Numbered from the stretch's first letter, positions 27,201 through 32,980 are shown. The stretch is DNA of 64,000 bases from Astropecten irregularis (GCA_963971285.1 OZ020254.1:12958001-13022000), one strand, 5' to 3'. Made by a program: numbers and translations. Notes: generated by a model not told the origin, from the letters alone.

Positions 27201-30081
27201 TTATTTCATGTACATGTTTTGATCAGACACAGTATGAGTGCCCTTTACCTATCATGAATTGTACCTTTAAGATACAATGTGCTTTACACAATGTCATGAA
27301 TTACAACAGTTCTCTTGAGCATGAATTATTAAAATGTTTGCATTTTGGCAGTAAGCTAGTAATTCTTTTTACTGTTGATGTAATTTATTGATGAATGTGG
27401 CGTTCAGCAAAATGAAAACTCCTTAACAATTTCAGGAGAGCTGCCCCTTTTCAAAACATCACATACATTTTTCCAGCCAACATTTACCCTTTGTGGAAAA
27501 TACAAAATTGTTCAACAGGACAAGCAAAATTTTGCATGTTCTCTTTTTCCAACATCACCGGACACATGCGTAAACTTGGTTGAAAAGCAAGAGCAAACTG
27601 CTCTCTTTAGTCTTTCAGGCATTAAATTTGGTTCTGAAAGGGGCAAGGCCACTTTTCCATTGCAAGGGGCACTTCCATTGGAAAATCATAATGTCTATGG
27701 AAACATTTGAAGAGGGCACGAAGGCCAATTAAGAACCAGGGCAACGAAGGCCGTGGCCTCCGTTAAATTCAAGCCTTGGTCTTTATTCATTAGTATGAGT
27801 CGACCCTATGTTGATTTAAAGAGTTGAATTTGTAGCTCAAACTTGATTTTTGTAAGCGAGAGCAAATCACTCTCATAAATTCTCTACGTTGATTCAGGGA
27901 GAGTGATTTGCAGCTCTCCTCATTTTTATTAAAATCAAGGCCCGGAAAATATAATTTTTTGCCTCTTTAATAGTTTTTCGGATTTTCAAAGCAGGTCAGG
28001 ATGGGGATTCAAAAGAGATCTGAGGGAAAAAAAAACCCTTCGCAATCGGATTGAGCCCTTTAAATATCTGGACACGAGGGGTCTGAGTCACACGCCACGC
28101 AAGTACGTCAAATACATTTGGAGGGTTAGTGTACATCCATACATAAAGTGTACATGCATACTATTACAAATTATGTCAAAGGCATTATTGATACATAAAT
28201 TTAAACTTAGGGGAATAGGGGTAGAGTGATCAAAGTGCCTCATACAGTATGGGCAATGCTGTGGCTGTACATGTATGGACATCAGCAATTTATTACGTAT
28301 CGTGTAGACGTGTACCAACATTATGACCATACACTTCACAAAGTTTTATAATGTGAAGTAGGCTTGGGCGATTCCACTTTGTTGAGGAATCAATTCTATG
28401 AATCGATTTTGAGTTTTGAGTTTCGATTCCAAAATGCGCTGAGAGTTATTCTTGGGTTGTTGGATCGTTGAACCAACTGAAACGATTCTGACATTCTTCA
28501 AAGAAATAAAGCCTGGCTGATTTTTACGCATCGAAGAACTTGACCCCGTGCAGCACTGTCTGAGTGTTGTCTGCAAAACCACAAATAGTGCTGTTTCGAT
28601 ATGAACTCCGCACGTCACCTCCCAAAGTTTGCCATTATTTCAATGTTACACATGTATTTTTGCCAGCGAAAAATTGGAACCGATTCCGAGTGGAATCGCG
28701 ATAATTCCAGCATGGAATTGGAATCGATTCTGAAAATGCTGGAATCGCCCAAGCCTAATGTGAAGTTTTAAATGTTTAAGTTAAAAATTACCGGTAAGAA
28801 CTATTTGATTTTACACAGTCTAATCTACAGTTGTTCTAGCCTATATTGTAGTAAGTTTTTAAAATGAGATTGGAGTACACGTGCTGTAAGGGGAAACATA
28901 GCAGATAGCAAATAAACACAGCACAAAATGCAAAAGTTGACATATATGCTGACAATGATATGCGTACAGATGTACATTGTATGTAGGTTGAAATGGTTAG
29001 CTAAGCATGGACATGATGGATGTGCAAGCGGCGGTGTTTTTTTTTTAAAGTGAACAAAGAAAAATTGACTGGAGTGGGATTCGAGCCGGCGACCTTCTGA
29101 ATACTGTACAGGCGCTCTACCAACTGAGCTATCCAGCCCTACGTTGGTGGTGACCCCAATAGTCAACTATCTTTGTTCGTTTTTTCTTTTTGTTGTAAGC
29201 TGCATCAGCATGCATGTCTTAAAGGTACAGTACAGGATTGGTAACAAACCAAAACAGAAATGTTAACAGATTTACTTTCAGAGTATGAAGATGGACATGA
29301 TAAAAAAATACAACGGCTAAAATATTTCTGTCTGAAATGCTATATTTGTTGAGGAAAGTGTAAAACAAAATAATTGACATTTAGATAAAAAAAATTCTTT
29401 ATATTTCATAAGAAAAAAAGGAGTCATTTTTTCACTATTTTCCCAGGACTCAGATGTCTGATTGACTCAGATGTCCCATCGAGCTCTCATTTTAACAGGT
29501 TTATTATTTCATGTACATGTACATGCTGGAATAGTGTGCGTGCTGCTCTGTGACCATTACCAATCATGTAAACATTTAAAGGTGGTGCATACTTTGGTTT
29601 TTGTCAAAGAAATACAGATTCATGGGCAAACATATCAAGACGGATACAGTAACAGTCATCTGTGAAAATGTTAGTCCCATACAGTGCCCCCTTTTTGAGA
29701 ATGTTAACAGTGAAAAACTGCCACATTATTTCTGAAGTTTTTTCTCTTTTATTTTTTATCTTAAAAAAAAGAAAAGAAAAGATTTTTGGTCGTTGTTTTA
29801 CTAATTTCTGGATAAATACACCATTTCAGGCGGAAACATTTTAACGGTATGTTTCTACCATCACCATCTTCATACTCTGTATGTTATACGTAAATCTATG
29901 AACATTTCTGTTTTGGTTTCTTACTAAAGTACAATACTACCTTTAATCATGAAGTGTATATTACCTGTAAGCTAACTGCAAGCTGCCTGACGTAGAACAC
30001 GTCCAGATCCTCCACTATATCCCTGGTGGTGTCCGTGTTCTTGCTTCCCGACCACAGGCGCATTTGTGAAGATGGTGGGTC
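142..30081 (-). CDS. RTKN: Rhotekin, partial gene (four well supported exons)
   Basis: Rhotekin is a scaffold that binds GTP-loaded Rho through an N-terminal HR1/REM helical region and carries an anillin-homology region and a PH domain. Read on the minus strand the exons are 30081-29965, 6487-6196, 4520-4467 and 262-142. All have AG/GT borders and their phases (0, 0, 1, 1, then 2) fit without any adjustment. The product runs through EDLDVFYVRQLAVSLQ, DYELQKKIDLEIKMREG, LLAACNRE, SELQRRK, SDIRIPLFWKE, NKGDHHRYAVFCLLKIG and NVDRT, which match vertebrate RTKN/RTKN2 in order. I compared these from memory; no search was run. The remaining anillin-homology region and the PH domain should lie beyond base 1. 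The 23.5 kb intron holds a complete-looking LTR element. A further 5' exon is proposed at 46860-47018 and listed separately. Confidence 0.88.
263..887. other. Rhotekin intron, nothing recognised
   Basis: Short frames here have no family resemblance. The MWKSLDE frame on the minus strand is not the rhotekin MWK exon. Confidence 0.5.
888..1164. mobile_element. Mosaic TTAA MITE, decayed
   Basis: TGAAAGGTACAGTACAGGAT, then TCCAGAAAAAAGTCAAAC, then CATGATGTCCGATTGAGCTC and CACAGGTTTACATG. Same module order as 29219-29575. Confidence 0.6.
1735..2250. repeat. GTACG/C-run repeat, two arms
   Basis: Two blocks, 1741-1855 and 2120-2250, share GTACGCATGGCGTACGC-like words followed by 'accccccctcc'. GTACGTACTTTATGGACGGC at the right resembles the tip of a palindromic element. 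Probably one decayed MITE. Confidence 0.45.
2315..2975 (+). mobile_element. tRNA-derived SINE type C, split by a MITE
   Basis: The left piece has ATTGTGGGTTCAAATCCAGCC (B-box-like). The right piece (from 2776) has CGTCCTTGGGCAAGACGCTT and CACCCAGGTGTAAATGGGTA. The uninterrupted copy at 60715-61050 shows that both belong together. Confidence 0.72.
2393..2775. mobile_element. TTAA family-2 MITE inserted in a SINE
   Basis: Family 2 starts TTAAAGGGAGCATATAGGAT and ends CATGTATTGTACCTTTAA. This copy starts TTGAAGGGAGCATATATG and splits the SINE whose halves are at 2315-2392 and 2776-2975. Confidence 0.8.
3165..3252. mobile_element. Half copy of the AATGGGAGACT MITE
   Basis: GAGCATGCGCGCATTGTTTTGCGC...CTGTTGAC...TTCTCCAAAGTCTCCCATT matches the right half of 4793-4937. 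The other arm is missing. Confidence 0.65.
3260..4130. other. No gene seen; locally repetitive
   Basis: This is rhotekin intron. A patch at 3779-3910 repeats ATATCTGCGCA and CACATCACA in direct and inverted forms. Nothing else is recognised. Confidence 0.5.
4213..4413. mobile_element. MITE related to 63010-63280, opposite orientation
   Basis: GGCTCCATTTCATGAATCCA, TTCTCTGGTTTGAAA and GAGCCTGAGCCTCCGTTTTG mirror the copy at 63010-63280. Length about 200 bp. Confidence 0.62.
4467..4520 (-). CDS. RTKN: Rhotekin 54-nt exon, DIRIPLFWKE motif
   Basis: This short exon has acceptor CTCTTTTCAG|ACATC and donor GGAG|GTAATC. It enters and leaves in phase 1. With the split codons it reads DIRIPLFWKEVDHIKNKG followed by Asp, equivalent to the conserved rhotekin motif DIRIPLMWKDSDHF.NK. 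It joins the exons on both sides in frame, which is strong evidence for the gene call. Confidence 0.9.
4793..4937. mobile_element. Short palindromic MITE, AATGGGAGACT ends
   Basis: AATGGGAGACTCTGGAGAAC... is mirrored by ...GATTCTCCAAAGTCTCCCATT, and CTTCAAGTCAACAGCGCACG by its inverse. The centre alternates purine and pyrimidine (GCGCACGCGC). Half a copy lies at about 3165-3252. Confidence 0.75.
5009..5272. mobile_element. MITE with CTATAGAG ends, CpG and ACGT rich (copy 1)
   Basis: Left end CTATAGAGAGCGTGCACGTGA; right end GTCACGTGACTGCACACCCTCTATAG. The interior is rich in ACGCGT and TACGTACG. A copy in opposite orientation lies at 45496-45753, which explains matching open frames at both places. 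Confidence 0.72.
5630..5910. mobile_element. Two tRNA-derived SINEs type B, head to head
   Basis: A minus copy (GATGGGATTCGAACCCACGA..., 5630-5715) and a plus copy (GCGGTATGGCATCTGCA... GTGGGTTCAAATCCC, 5775-5905) face each other. The tRNA-like heads have A- and B-box words. The plus copy continues into a CATGTGCACTCAAAAGCAC body. Confidence 0.7.
6196..6487 (-). CDS. RTKN: Rhotekin exon, HR1/REM Rho-binding region
   Basis: This 292-nt exon enters in phase 0 after a long pyrimidine tract ending CCAAG and leaves in phase 1 at TTTCAG|GTATTA. It encodes the antiparallel helical HR1 region: DYELQKKIDLEIKMREG, LLAACNRE, SKALLVSNTRVLAYMSELQR. A serine-rich linker follows, then CRGKVVVS, where the anillin-homology region begins. 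Vertebrate rhotekin has the same succession (ELQRKLDHEIRMREG, LLAACSQRE, SELQRRK). Confidence 0.93.
6564..6742. mobile_element. MITE with CAATAGGGCTCC ends (copy 1)
   Basis: It starts CAATAGGGCTCCACGCTC and ends AGCGCGGAGCCCTATTG. The copy at 10351-10529 is inverted relative to it and shares ATGTTCGGACAAA and GGTAACTATAG stretches. Length 179 bp. Confidence 0.82.
6743..7866. other. Rhotekin intron, nothing recognised
   Basis: A patch at 6955-7030 repeats 'acaagttgac' words. No coding or transposon signal is supported otherwise. Confidence 0.45.
7867..8190. mobile_element. TTAA family-1 MITE copy, right end decayed
   Basis: Family 1 is about 370 bp, flanked by TTAA, with ends AGGTAGTATCATACTTTGGT and a central GATCTTTTAAAAGATC palindrome. 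This copy starts TTAAAGGTAATACTATACTT and keeps the middle, but its right tip is diverged. Confidence 0.72.
8475..8690 (-). mobile_element. tRNA-derived SINE type A
   Basis: The minus strand has AGTCAGTTGGTAGAGCGCTT and GGTCGCCGGTTCGTATCCC. The upstream part GCCAAACGAGCAAAGAT is shared with the copies at 29045, 34355 and 36530. Confidence 0.72.
8887..9171. mobile_element. hAT-type MITE with poly-G arms (complete)
   Basis: Terminal repeats are CAGGCGCGGTTCTAG and CTAGAACCGCGCCTG. The 8-bp target duplication CTAAATAC occurs at 8879-8886 and 9172-9179, which marks a hAT insertion. The arms hold runs of G before 'gctaga'. No coding frame. Confidence 0.88.
9180..10063. other. Rhotekin intron, nothing recognised
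   Basis: Mixed sequence with ACATGT words and A-runs at 9808-9840. No element borders seen. Confidence 0.45.
10064..10267. mobile_element. MITE with AGGCCTTTTCCCACT ends
   Basis: AGGCCTTTTCCCACTTGA and TAGTGGGAAAAGGCCTT form inverted ends of a 204-bp GC-rich element. It is related in its tips to the elements at 38159 and 38905. Confidence 0.72.
10351..10529. mobile_element. MITE with CAATAGGGCTCC ends (copy 2)
   Basis: It starts CAATAGGGCTCCGTGCTC, ends GAGCGCAAAGCCCTATTG, and has the same 179-bp length as the copy at 6564-6742. Confidence 0.82.
10578..10939. mobile_element. TTAA family-2 MITE copy
   Basis: TTAAAGGGAGCATATAGG to ATCATGTTTTGTACCTTAA, with the ATCGTTCGTCTGAACGATT mini-palindrome inside. 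Confidence 0.82.
10945..11035 (+). mobile_element. tRNA-like SINE head
   Basis: CTACAGCTCAGTTGGTAGAGC (A box) and ACTGGTTCAAATCCCTGCCC (B box) are tRNA-like, but the anticodon arm is irregular. A SINE is more likely than a tRNA gene. Confidence 0.55.
11104..11420. mobile_element. TTAA family-1 MITE copy
   Basis: It starts TTAAAGGTAGTATCATAC; the central ATCTTTTAAAATATC palindrome and the CACCATCTTCATACCCTGTA block are present. The right tip is lost. Confidence 0.78.
11863..12071. mobile_element. TTAA family-1 MITE copy, shortened
   Basis: ATATCAAGACAGATACAGTA through ACCAAAGTATGATACTACC, ending TTTAA. The centre is missing, so this is an internally deleted copy. Confidence 0.75.
12108..12215. 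repeat. Fragment of the GGGGTCGAT MITE
   Basis: TTGCTTCGCTCCCTCGCATA then GGACACCAAATCGATCACC and a C-run are the reverse of 47395-47455. Confidence 0.62.
12216..12698. other. Rhotekin intron, nothing recognised
   Basis: No frame or repeat of note up to the Tigger-like element. Confidence 0.45.
12699..14033. mobile_element. Tigger/pogo-like non-autonomous DNA transposon
   Basis: Ends are CAGTCGACTCCCGTTATTAC and its near-perfect inverse GTAACGGGAGTCGACTG, each flanked by TA, as expected for Tc1/mariner/pogo. The subterminal parts repeat motifs such as 'cgttattacgag'. No transposase frame of useful length is visible in the 1335 bp. A perfect small hairpin lies inside at 12829-12916. Confidence 0.75.
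12829..12916. repeat. Snap-back hairpin inside the Tigger-like element
   Basis: TAGCCCCACACATAGGGCTG at the left is mirrored by CAGCCCTATGTGTGGGGCTA at the right, with about 40 bp between. It may be a tiny nested transposon. Confidence 0.7.
14168..15749 (-). repeat. 3' LTR of the Gmr1-like element
   Basis: On the plus strand it starts TGTAAGAATGCGAC and ends TTTCTGACA. It is the same length as the copy at 20703-22284 and nearly identical. It includes a short run of ACATGT repeats and a (CA) run. Short open frames inside it also occur in the other LTR and are not genes. Confidence 0.95.
15750..15766 (-). other. Polypurine tract of the Gmr1-like element
   Basis: The minus strand reads AAAAAGGAAGGAGTAAA directly before the 3' LTR, the expected place for the plus-strand primer of an LTR element. 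Confidence 0.7.
15828..19205 (-). CDS. pol: Pol polyprotein (PR-INT-RT-RH order) of the Gmr1-like element
   Basis: This 1125-residue frame has an aspartic protease near residue 40 (DSGCS). An H2C2 integrase zinc region follows (HES..GGHQ ... CRSCDLCQ, about 250-295), then the integrase catalytic core (VAIDIVGP, ILTDQGSQF, NGLVERFNGT, about 315-430) and a GPF/Y-type module (QWKGPFEVV, about 575-620). Reverse transcriptase is at about 720-900 (FRKLNKL, SKGYWQIPM, YIDDILIH) and RNase H at about 990-1110 (LRTDAS, IEKECLALVW, ETDHQPL). Most Ty3/gypsy elements have integrase last; here it precedes RT, the hallmark of the Gmr1 group. The sequence motifs are Ty3/gypsy, not Ty1/copia. Confidence 0.95.
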   Translation of the reverse strand: MLSCGHSLPVMSAACRDKNPNCMPVSDGKVNETVVKVLRDSGCSGVVVRRKLVADEQLTGLVKQCILVDGTIRKAQVAKIKVDTPYYIGEIDALCMTNPVYDLIIGNIPDAREPDNPEPTWKLHPNQAVSSSQPHVSNVENKETHKEQMGAVLTRAQVKQSEKPLPKLKVPNMLPDINQNKLREEQKSDPSLQRIHELVLDENPKQTKYGATSKFFVKDDILYREFKSPKIDFGQQNIQLVVPDKFRKYVMQIAHESILGGHQGSQKTVEKVLSNFYWPGVQADVVRYCRSCDLCQRTTPKGRVTKIPLGTMPLIDTPFQRVAIDIVGPISPISERGNRYILTLVDYATRYPEAIPLRSIETTRVAEALVDIFTRVGIPNEILTDQGSQFTSGLMREISRILSIKQLTTTPYHPACNGLVERFNGTMKKMLKRLCAEKPRDWDRYLGPLLFAYRETPQSSTGFAPFELLYGRAVRGPMAVLKELWTGENTPNDETRTTFEYIIDLRNRIEETCKLAQEELRKSTEQQKRYYDRKARMRTFKPGDNVLLLLPTEKSKLLLQWKGPFEVVEKVSPYDYKIKLGDKTKIFHANLLKLYISRSPTLDVQPTDIQAHYLAEKDDVTTILECATVSVIECEFDDAATESNLGNDIVCLPFGSKETIDDVSISSDLSDDQIKEVKRLLGNFRDVMTDIPNVTNLGTHDINLRSNEPIHSKPYPTPYALTETIKTEIQTMMNMDVIEKSDSPYSSPIVLVKKPDGTNRFCIDFRKLNKLTIFDCEPIPNPDKIFAKLANKHYFSKIDLSKGYWQIPMAPEAKPKTAFITPVGLFQFKVMPFGLVNAPATFSRIMRTLLADLDHVDNYIDDILIHTQSWEEHIDILTKLLLRLRRSSLAARPSKCSIGNQSIDFLGHIIGQGKVAPQLDKIDKVKNAPIPKTKKQLRSFLGLSGYYRKFIPNYAAIAAPLTDKTKNKEPNKIDWGSSQQLAFDALKKTLVSPPILHLPNLDQSFILRTDASEKCIGAILLQEYDGNKFPIAYASRKLLSRECNYSTIEKECLALVWGVQKFQQYLYGKTFSIETDHQPLAYMQKAKVVNSRIMRWALALQPYNIHIVAIKGSENIGADYLSRAV
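19205..20584 (-). CDS. gag: Gag polyprotein of the Gmr1-like element
   Basis: This 459-residue frame encodes the capsid precursor. A charged coiled-coil-like stretch (about residues 70-150) is followed by a helical capsid region (about 165-310) and a CCHC zinc knuckle, CFFCNKPGHIARDC (about 375-388). The capsid part includes LKDLLLREQFMNSVDP, which resembles the core of vertebrate SCAN domains; SCAN is reported to derive from Gmr1-like gag. The first 25-30 residues are hydrophobic, but the DNA there also looks like a splice acceptor (T-rich tract then ACAG). The Met of MDEELEKVRG may therefore be the true start. The stop overlaps the pol ATG by one base. Confidence 0.9.
   Translation of the reverse strand: MKLCNGSVMLYTLLLTILLLFLQVESCSIPCPNLTTQTRYLPFIYRPWLTSKCKCEMDEELEKVRGISEACGLTGKDLLDFLRQERDEKNQNVRDERAYQRELKRSEFENLEMQLRIETLRKENTDRLEIQLRLEEKKENTSAAHSAKGGHPNIPIARSPKLPPFDDTHDNIDAYLQRFERYAKCQHWDENSWALNLSALLKGKALEVYSRLTYDEAQSYPTLKDALLKRFHLTAQGFKQKFRSAKPERDESAPQFVARLDNWLTRWVELEKCEKSYEALKDLLLREQFMNSVDPNLAIFLKERTPSTADEMAKIAEQYCEAHRGFNTQSTERRSQPNYKMQSKMKHQVKPETSFHRPQSKPNTFYDRSRSTDRTCFFCNKPGHIARDCRAKSASATKIANVIASALTGFTIDSSDVDMSNTTMPTNASEMNNTEQKPETIACMMTSHSCSHTCEKMVT
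20684..20701 (-). other. Primer-binding site, proline-tRNA type
   Basis: Directly inside the 5' LTR the minus strand reads TGGGGGCTTGTCCGGGAG. This is close to the complement of a tRNA-Pro 3' end (TGGGGGCTCGTCCGGGAT). One base separates it from the LTR. Confidence 0.8.
20703..22284 (-). repeat. 5' LTR of the Gmr1-like element
   Basis: This is the second 1582-bp direct copy, followed by the AATGC target duplication. On the element's own strand it precedes the primer site and gag, so it would hold the element promoter. No promoter motif was assigned. Confidence 0.95.
22490..22548. repeat. Fragment of the CTCAGG MITE
   Basis: TTACGAAATGGAGGCTCAGGCTCC followed by CATCCATGTGCTGAAAATAT matches the left end of 63010-63280. 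Confidence 0.6.
22564..22953. mobile_element. TTAA family-1 MITE copy, near complete
   Basis: Both tips are present (AAAGGTAGTATCATAC... and ACCAAAGTATGATACTACC TTTAA). A 6-bp ATGTAC is inserted in the left tip. Opposite orientation to the copy at 25070. Confidence 0.85.
23505..23848. mobile_element. Mariner-type MITE with long inverted repeats
   Basis: TA flanks both ends (23503-23504, 23849-23850). The terminal repeats begin CAGTGTGTATAA and CAGTTTGTATAA. They extend for about 85 bp, including GTTAGCTGTACAGCAAAGTG in both arms. The middle is about 170 bp. No transposase. Confidence 0.75.
23851..24599. other. Rhotekin intron; one Penelope-like tail motif
   Basis: On the minus strand at about 24390-24350 lies CCTGCTAGGATCGAAACGTC, a motif found at ends of some retroelements. 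The rest is not recognised. Confidence 0.4.
24600..24945. repeat. Dispersed repeat R24/R42, copy 1
   Basis: GCAACACAGCACATCAGCCAAT, TGATTGGTCAAAACTTAGA and GATAGACGCGCTCGCC recur in reverse at 42590-42930. Both copies hold self-complementary 'tgtgatagacg' stretches. Probably a miniature transposon; the borders are unclear. Confidence 0.6.
25070..25443. mobile_element. TTAA family-1 MITE copy, near complete
   Basis: ATCATACTTTGGTTTTTATC to ACCAAAGTATGATACTACC TTTAA with the central palindrome GATCTTTTAAAAGATC intact. Confidence 0.85.
25444..26072. other. Rhotekin intron, nothing recognised
   Basis: No supported element or exon. Confidence 0.45.
26073..26440. mobile_element. TTAA family-1 MITE copy
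   Basis: It starts TTAAAGGTAGTATCATAC and runs to AAAACCAAAGTAAATC, where the right tip fades. Confidence 0.8.
26889..27270. mobile_element. TTAA family-2 MITE copy
   Basis: TTAAAGGGAGCATATAGG to CATGAATTGTACCTTTAA. The mini-palindrome ATCGTTCGTTCGAACGATT is intact. Confidence 0.84.
27419..27943. mobile_element. Second copy of the GAGAGC MITE, with nested repeat
   Basis: It shares GAGAGTGATTTGC, TTAAATCAACG-like and GCAAAATTTTGCATGTT blocks with 44034-44456, in reverse. The segment at about 27618-27776 is a foreign insertion also found at 39725-39880 and 40766-40945. Confidence 0.6.
27618..27776. repeat. Short repeat (GGGGCAAGGCCACTTTTCC type), copy 1
   Basis: GGCATTAAATTTGGTTCTGA... to ...GTTAAATTCAAGCCT. 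It shares GGCACTTCCATTGGAAAATC and CATAATGTCTATGGAAAC with two other copies. The ends AAATTTGG / AAATTCAAGCC suggest a small inverted-repeat element. Confidence 0.65.
28359..28757. mobile_element. hAT-type MITE, 399 bp
   Basis: It starts TAGGCTTGGGCGATTCCA and ends TGGAATCGCCCAAGCCTA. The 8-bp duplication ATGTGAAG is at 28351-28358 and 28758-28765. Subterminal 'gaatcgattc' motifs recur. A 90-codon minus frame inside has no recognisable domain. Confidence 0.88.
29045..29190 (-). mobile_element. tRNA-derived SINE type A
   Basis: The minus strand reads GGGCTGGATAGCTCAGTTGG, TAGAGCGCCTGTACAG and GTCGCCGGCTCGAATCCCAC. Confidence 0.75.
29219..29575. mobile_element. Mosaic TTAA MITE (family-1 left, family-2 right)
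   Basis: The left part TTAAAGGTACAGTACAGG...AAACCAAAACAGAAATGTTA resembles family 1. The right part (GACTCAGATGTCTGATTG, CAGGTTTATTATTTCATG) is family 2. A similar mosaic lies at 888-1164. Confidence 0.68.
29576..29946. mobile_element. TTAA family-1 MITE copy, next to a rhotekin exon
   Basis: TTAAAGGTGGTGCATACTTT to AAAGTACAATACTACCTTTAA. It ends 19 bp from the donor side of the rhotekin exon 29965-30081. Confidence 0.82.
29965..30081 (-). CDS. RTKN: Rhotekin exon, N-terminal leader
   Basis: This 117-nt exon is phase 0 at both ends, with acceptor TTTTGCCAG|GACCC and donor TTACAG|GTAATA. It encodes 39 residues including VEDLDVFYVRQLAVSLQ. That resembles the leader of a vertebrate RTKN isoform as I recall it (ILEDLNMLYIRQMALSLE), placed directly before ELQ..ID/LD as here. 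A methionine codon at 30063-30061 could start translation if this is a first exon. Otherwise it splices from an upstream exon in phase 0. Confidence 0.82.
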
Positions 30082-31564
30082 CTGGCAAAATGAAGCCAGG
30101 GCCGAGACAAGAGGAGAAAACGGGATGCAATCGATGAATGATGTGACAATGATTGACAAAGATGTGGTGCATGCACACACAGTTATGTGCTAAGCATGGA
30201 CTACTGACTACTGTGAAAGCAAACTGTTTGAAACACAGCAATGGCAGAGGTGCAGAGAGAGTCTTGTGCAATGCATTTCTTCAAAGTGTCTCAGAGAATC
30301 CGTTGAGGGTAAGGAGGCCGGGTAGGGAGCAACCCCGTCACACAAGACTAAACTCCAATCCAGATTCAGATACACTGGAAAATGCTTTTCAAAGTATAGA
30401 CTGAAGTCACTAAAACCTACTTTAAAAATCAAAATAAAACCAAGGCAAAGTAGCCAGAAGCCTTCAAAAGTTCCAAACGCTGACAAAATATCGGAAGTGT
30501 TGCAGCCAACACGACAACCCCCCGACAACTTTGCAAGTAAGAGAGAGCCGTCCGATGACTAAAATAAAAGTGAACGTTCTGCTGGACACGAGTGAGTGTC
30601 CTATTTATGAAAAATCCCCAAGTAGTGGGACTGAGATAAGCTGCCCGCTTCTGGGACAGGGAATTTGCTCTTCCTGCGTGCTTTGGCCAGGCAGTCACTT
30701 TGGTTTTATCCTAGTTTTAGACTAGCCAACAGTCACGACAGAAGCCTGGTGCCAAATCTGTGAATTTAGTTTGAATAACAAGAATATCTGTTTAAAAAAT
30801 TATTGTGTGGGCCTATAATAAGTAGCAATCACGTTATTTTGATATTTAGAAAGATTTAATGAAAGCCATTTTTCCAAATCATTGCATTTGATTCAATGGT
30901 ATAGATGATCAATATAATTGGGTTGGGAAAGGACTAAGGGCAAGTCTAAATCATCCCCCAACCCTTTTCCTCTGAAGGAGTCACATTTCCATCGGCAGGA
31001 AATTGCTGTTTAATCGGTACGTGGAGCTTGCATGATGAATGCACGCTGAACAGGAAGGAATAACTTCATCAGTGATAATTTCTCCCCAATTTAAGGATCT
31101 ACAAGACGACTATCACTATACACGTTGTGTGTGTAAAAATGTACTATTACATTGTACACGTAGACTGGGCTACGTCTTGAAAAGTAAGAGCCATAATTAG
31201 GCTCGATCTTGTTTATCCGGTCCAGACTGCCAAGCTCTACACAATGAACATGCAAGCCTCATTTGCATTTGCTGCATGGCTGTGGATTTCAAGAATGAGA
31301 CTAATGATCTGTTTCTGGTCTGGTAATTAAAATCCAATGTAATAGCTACAGCAAATCAGAGTACATGTACATTGAAATGTATTAATTTGTCTGTTGGCGT
31401 GTCTGCTTTTCAAACGTGTCCATCACTCATGACCTAGGCCTACACCTGTACTGTATTAAATAATTTGTCAACTAAGTCCCTGATCATAACAATATCATGT
31501 TAGGCTAGTACCATCATCAAGTTTTAAACTATTGACCAATTTTCTATACATGTACATGTATGTA
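30082..31564. other. Upstream of rhotekin leader exon, nothing firm
   Basis: It could hold an alternative first exon of rhotekin. Minus frames at 30208-30698 have no recognisable sequence. No promoter motif was found. Confidence 0.4.
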
Positions 31565-31569
31565 GGCCT

Positions 31570-32251
31570 TTAGCGTGCAAGGCTCCGAATGATTACACAC
31601 TAAATACTCGGGTTGATATACAGTACTTCAGAGTTTATTGTTGAATACATGATTATGTGCTGCTCTGAGTTTTAGAAACCCAAGTATGAAGTTCGTCAAC
31701 ATGTGGCACTAAGTAATGTTGTTTGAATGATGGCAAACAGTAAGTCACATGGCTGGCAGTAAGACTGATGAAATGTACCCTCAGCAGCCTTTTTATAACA
31801 GACGCTGAGGCTTAAAACAACGGAATGATCCTGATTTCCAAGGAATGAATCATACTAGTCAGAAGTTACAATGATACTAAGAATCAAGTCACTGGACACT
31901 GAGTCACCCAGGGTCACTGGTCACAGTGGTCAGCCCTGTGTCAATCAATGCCAGGAAGTGAAAGTATGTGATCACAACTTGGAAATCAGGATGACAATCA
32001 TGAGTAATCATTACTAATGGATGCTATTATGATGAAATGCTATAGGTAAAAATAAGCAAATATAAATGGTTACATATACATGTATAAATCAGTCACATAT
32101 AGGTCATGATAAGACCAACAAAAATGCATTGTGATAATTACATTGAATGGTAGAAATAATAATATGAAAGGATTAAAAATGCGTAAACAGGCTTCATCAA
32201 AATATAAAATTAAAGAACTGTCTGTATAAATAACGATAATGAACCGCTACA
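31570..32251 (-). repeat. 3' LTR of the CsRn1-like element
   Basis: It starts TTAGCGTGCAAGG and ends AACCGCTACA on the plus strand. It matches 33609-34290 base for base as far as I checked. The adjoining minus-strand purine tract (GGAAGGGGGCTCC) at 32252-32264 fits a 3' LTR. Confidence 0.92.
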
Positions 32252-32599
32252 GGAGCCCCCTTCCAGTGAGTAAGTGGCAAGTAACGAACGAATGTTTGTA
32301 GCATGTAGCATGTAGACCGATGAACACTGCGCGTATGCGACCAGAATGGGTCGTGCATTTGGGTGGCACCTCGGTGTGTCTGCGATGTCCGCAATGATGT
32401 GGGGTGCTGGATGTGATGCGCGTTGTGCTGGCAGATAGAACTGATGTCCGGAGTTTGTGTGGTCCATGTGGCTGATGCTTGTCAGTCGATCGATGCGCAT
32501 CATGTCGATGCGAGTGTGCAATGTTTGTTGGTACGACTGTTCACTTGGAAGGGTCCGTAGAAGGGCAGTTGTTGGAGTTTGCGTACCGCGTCAACCGTG

Positions 32600-32980
32600 C
32601 GTCACGACGCACAAAACATGTGTGCATGTCTGGATGTCCCAGGGAACATGCACAGTGTGACGTTGCTGTGTGCGAGGTGTTGGCGGCTGAAAATGGTGCA
32701 AAGTTGCGAACGTGAGGAGTTTGAGATCGATGAGATGATGGCGGGTAGTGAGGTATACCGCTAATAGTTCACGTCCGAAGGTATTGTAGTGCGTCTCAGC
32801 AGGTTGCAGCTTTTTGGAGGGGAACGAGATTGGCTGCTTTGCGTTATGTACCCATTGGTATCCGAAGCATCTATCGTGACGCAAGCGCGTCTTGCTTGGG
32901 ATGTTGCAATGTGGGTAGAATGTGCAAAGTGCAGTGCTAATCTGTTCAAATGAGGCTGTTGCTTGGTCGTTCCATGCAAG
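32600..32980 (-). pseudogene. RNase H-region remnant of the CsRn1-like element
   Basis: Minus-strand frames show TIDASDTNGY, PISFPSKKLQPAETHYNTF and RELLAVYLTTRHH. These correspond to the RNase H start of Ty3-type pol (TDASDTAIG, PLAFFSKKLSPAE..YSTF, RELLAVY). The region is decayed and is a fossil. Confidence 0.7.

Noticed and set aside
28346-28618. 90-codon frame as a hAT transposase piece
   Set aside because: It lies in a 399-bp non-autonomous element and shows no transposase motif.
32457-32764. Plus-strand frames rich in Arg and Cys
   Set aside because: They lie antisense to the RNase H remnant of the CsRn1-like element.
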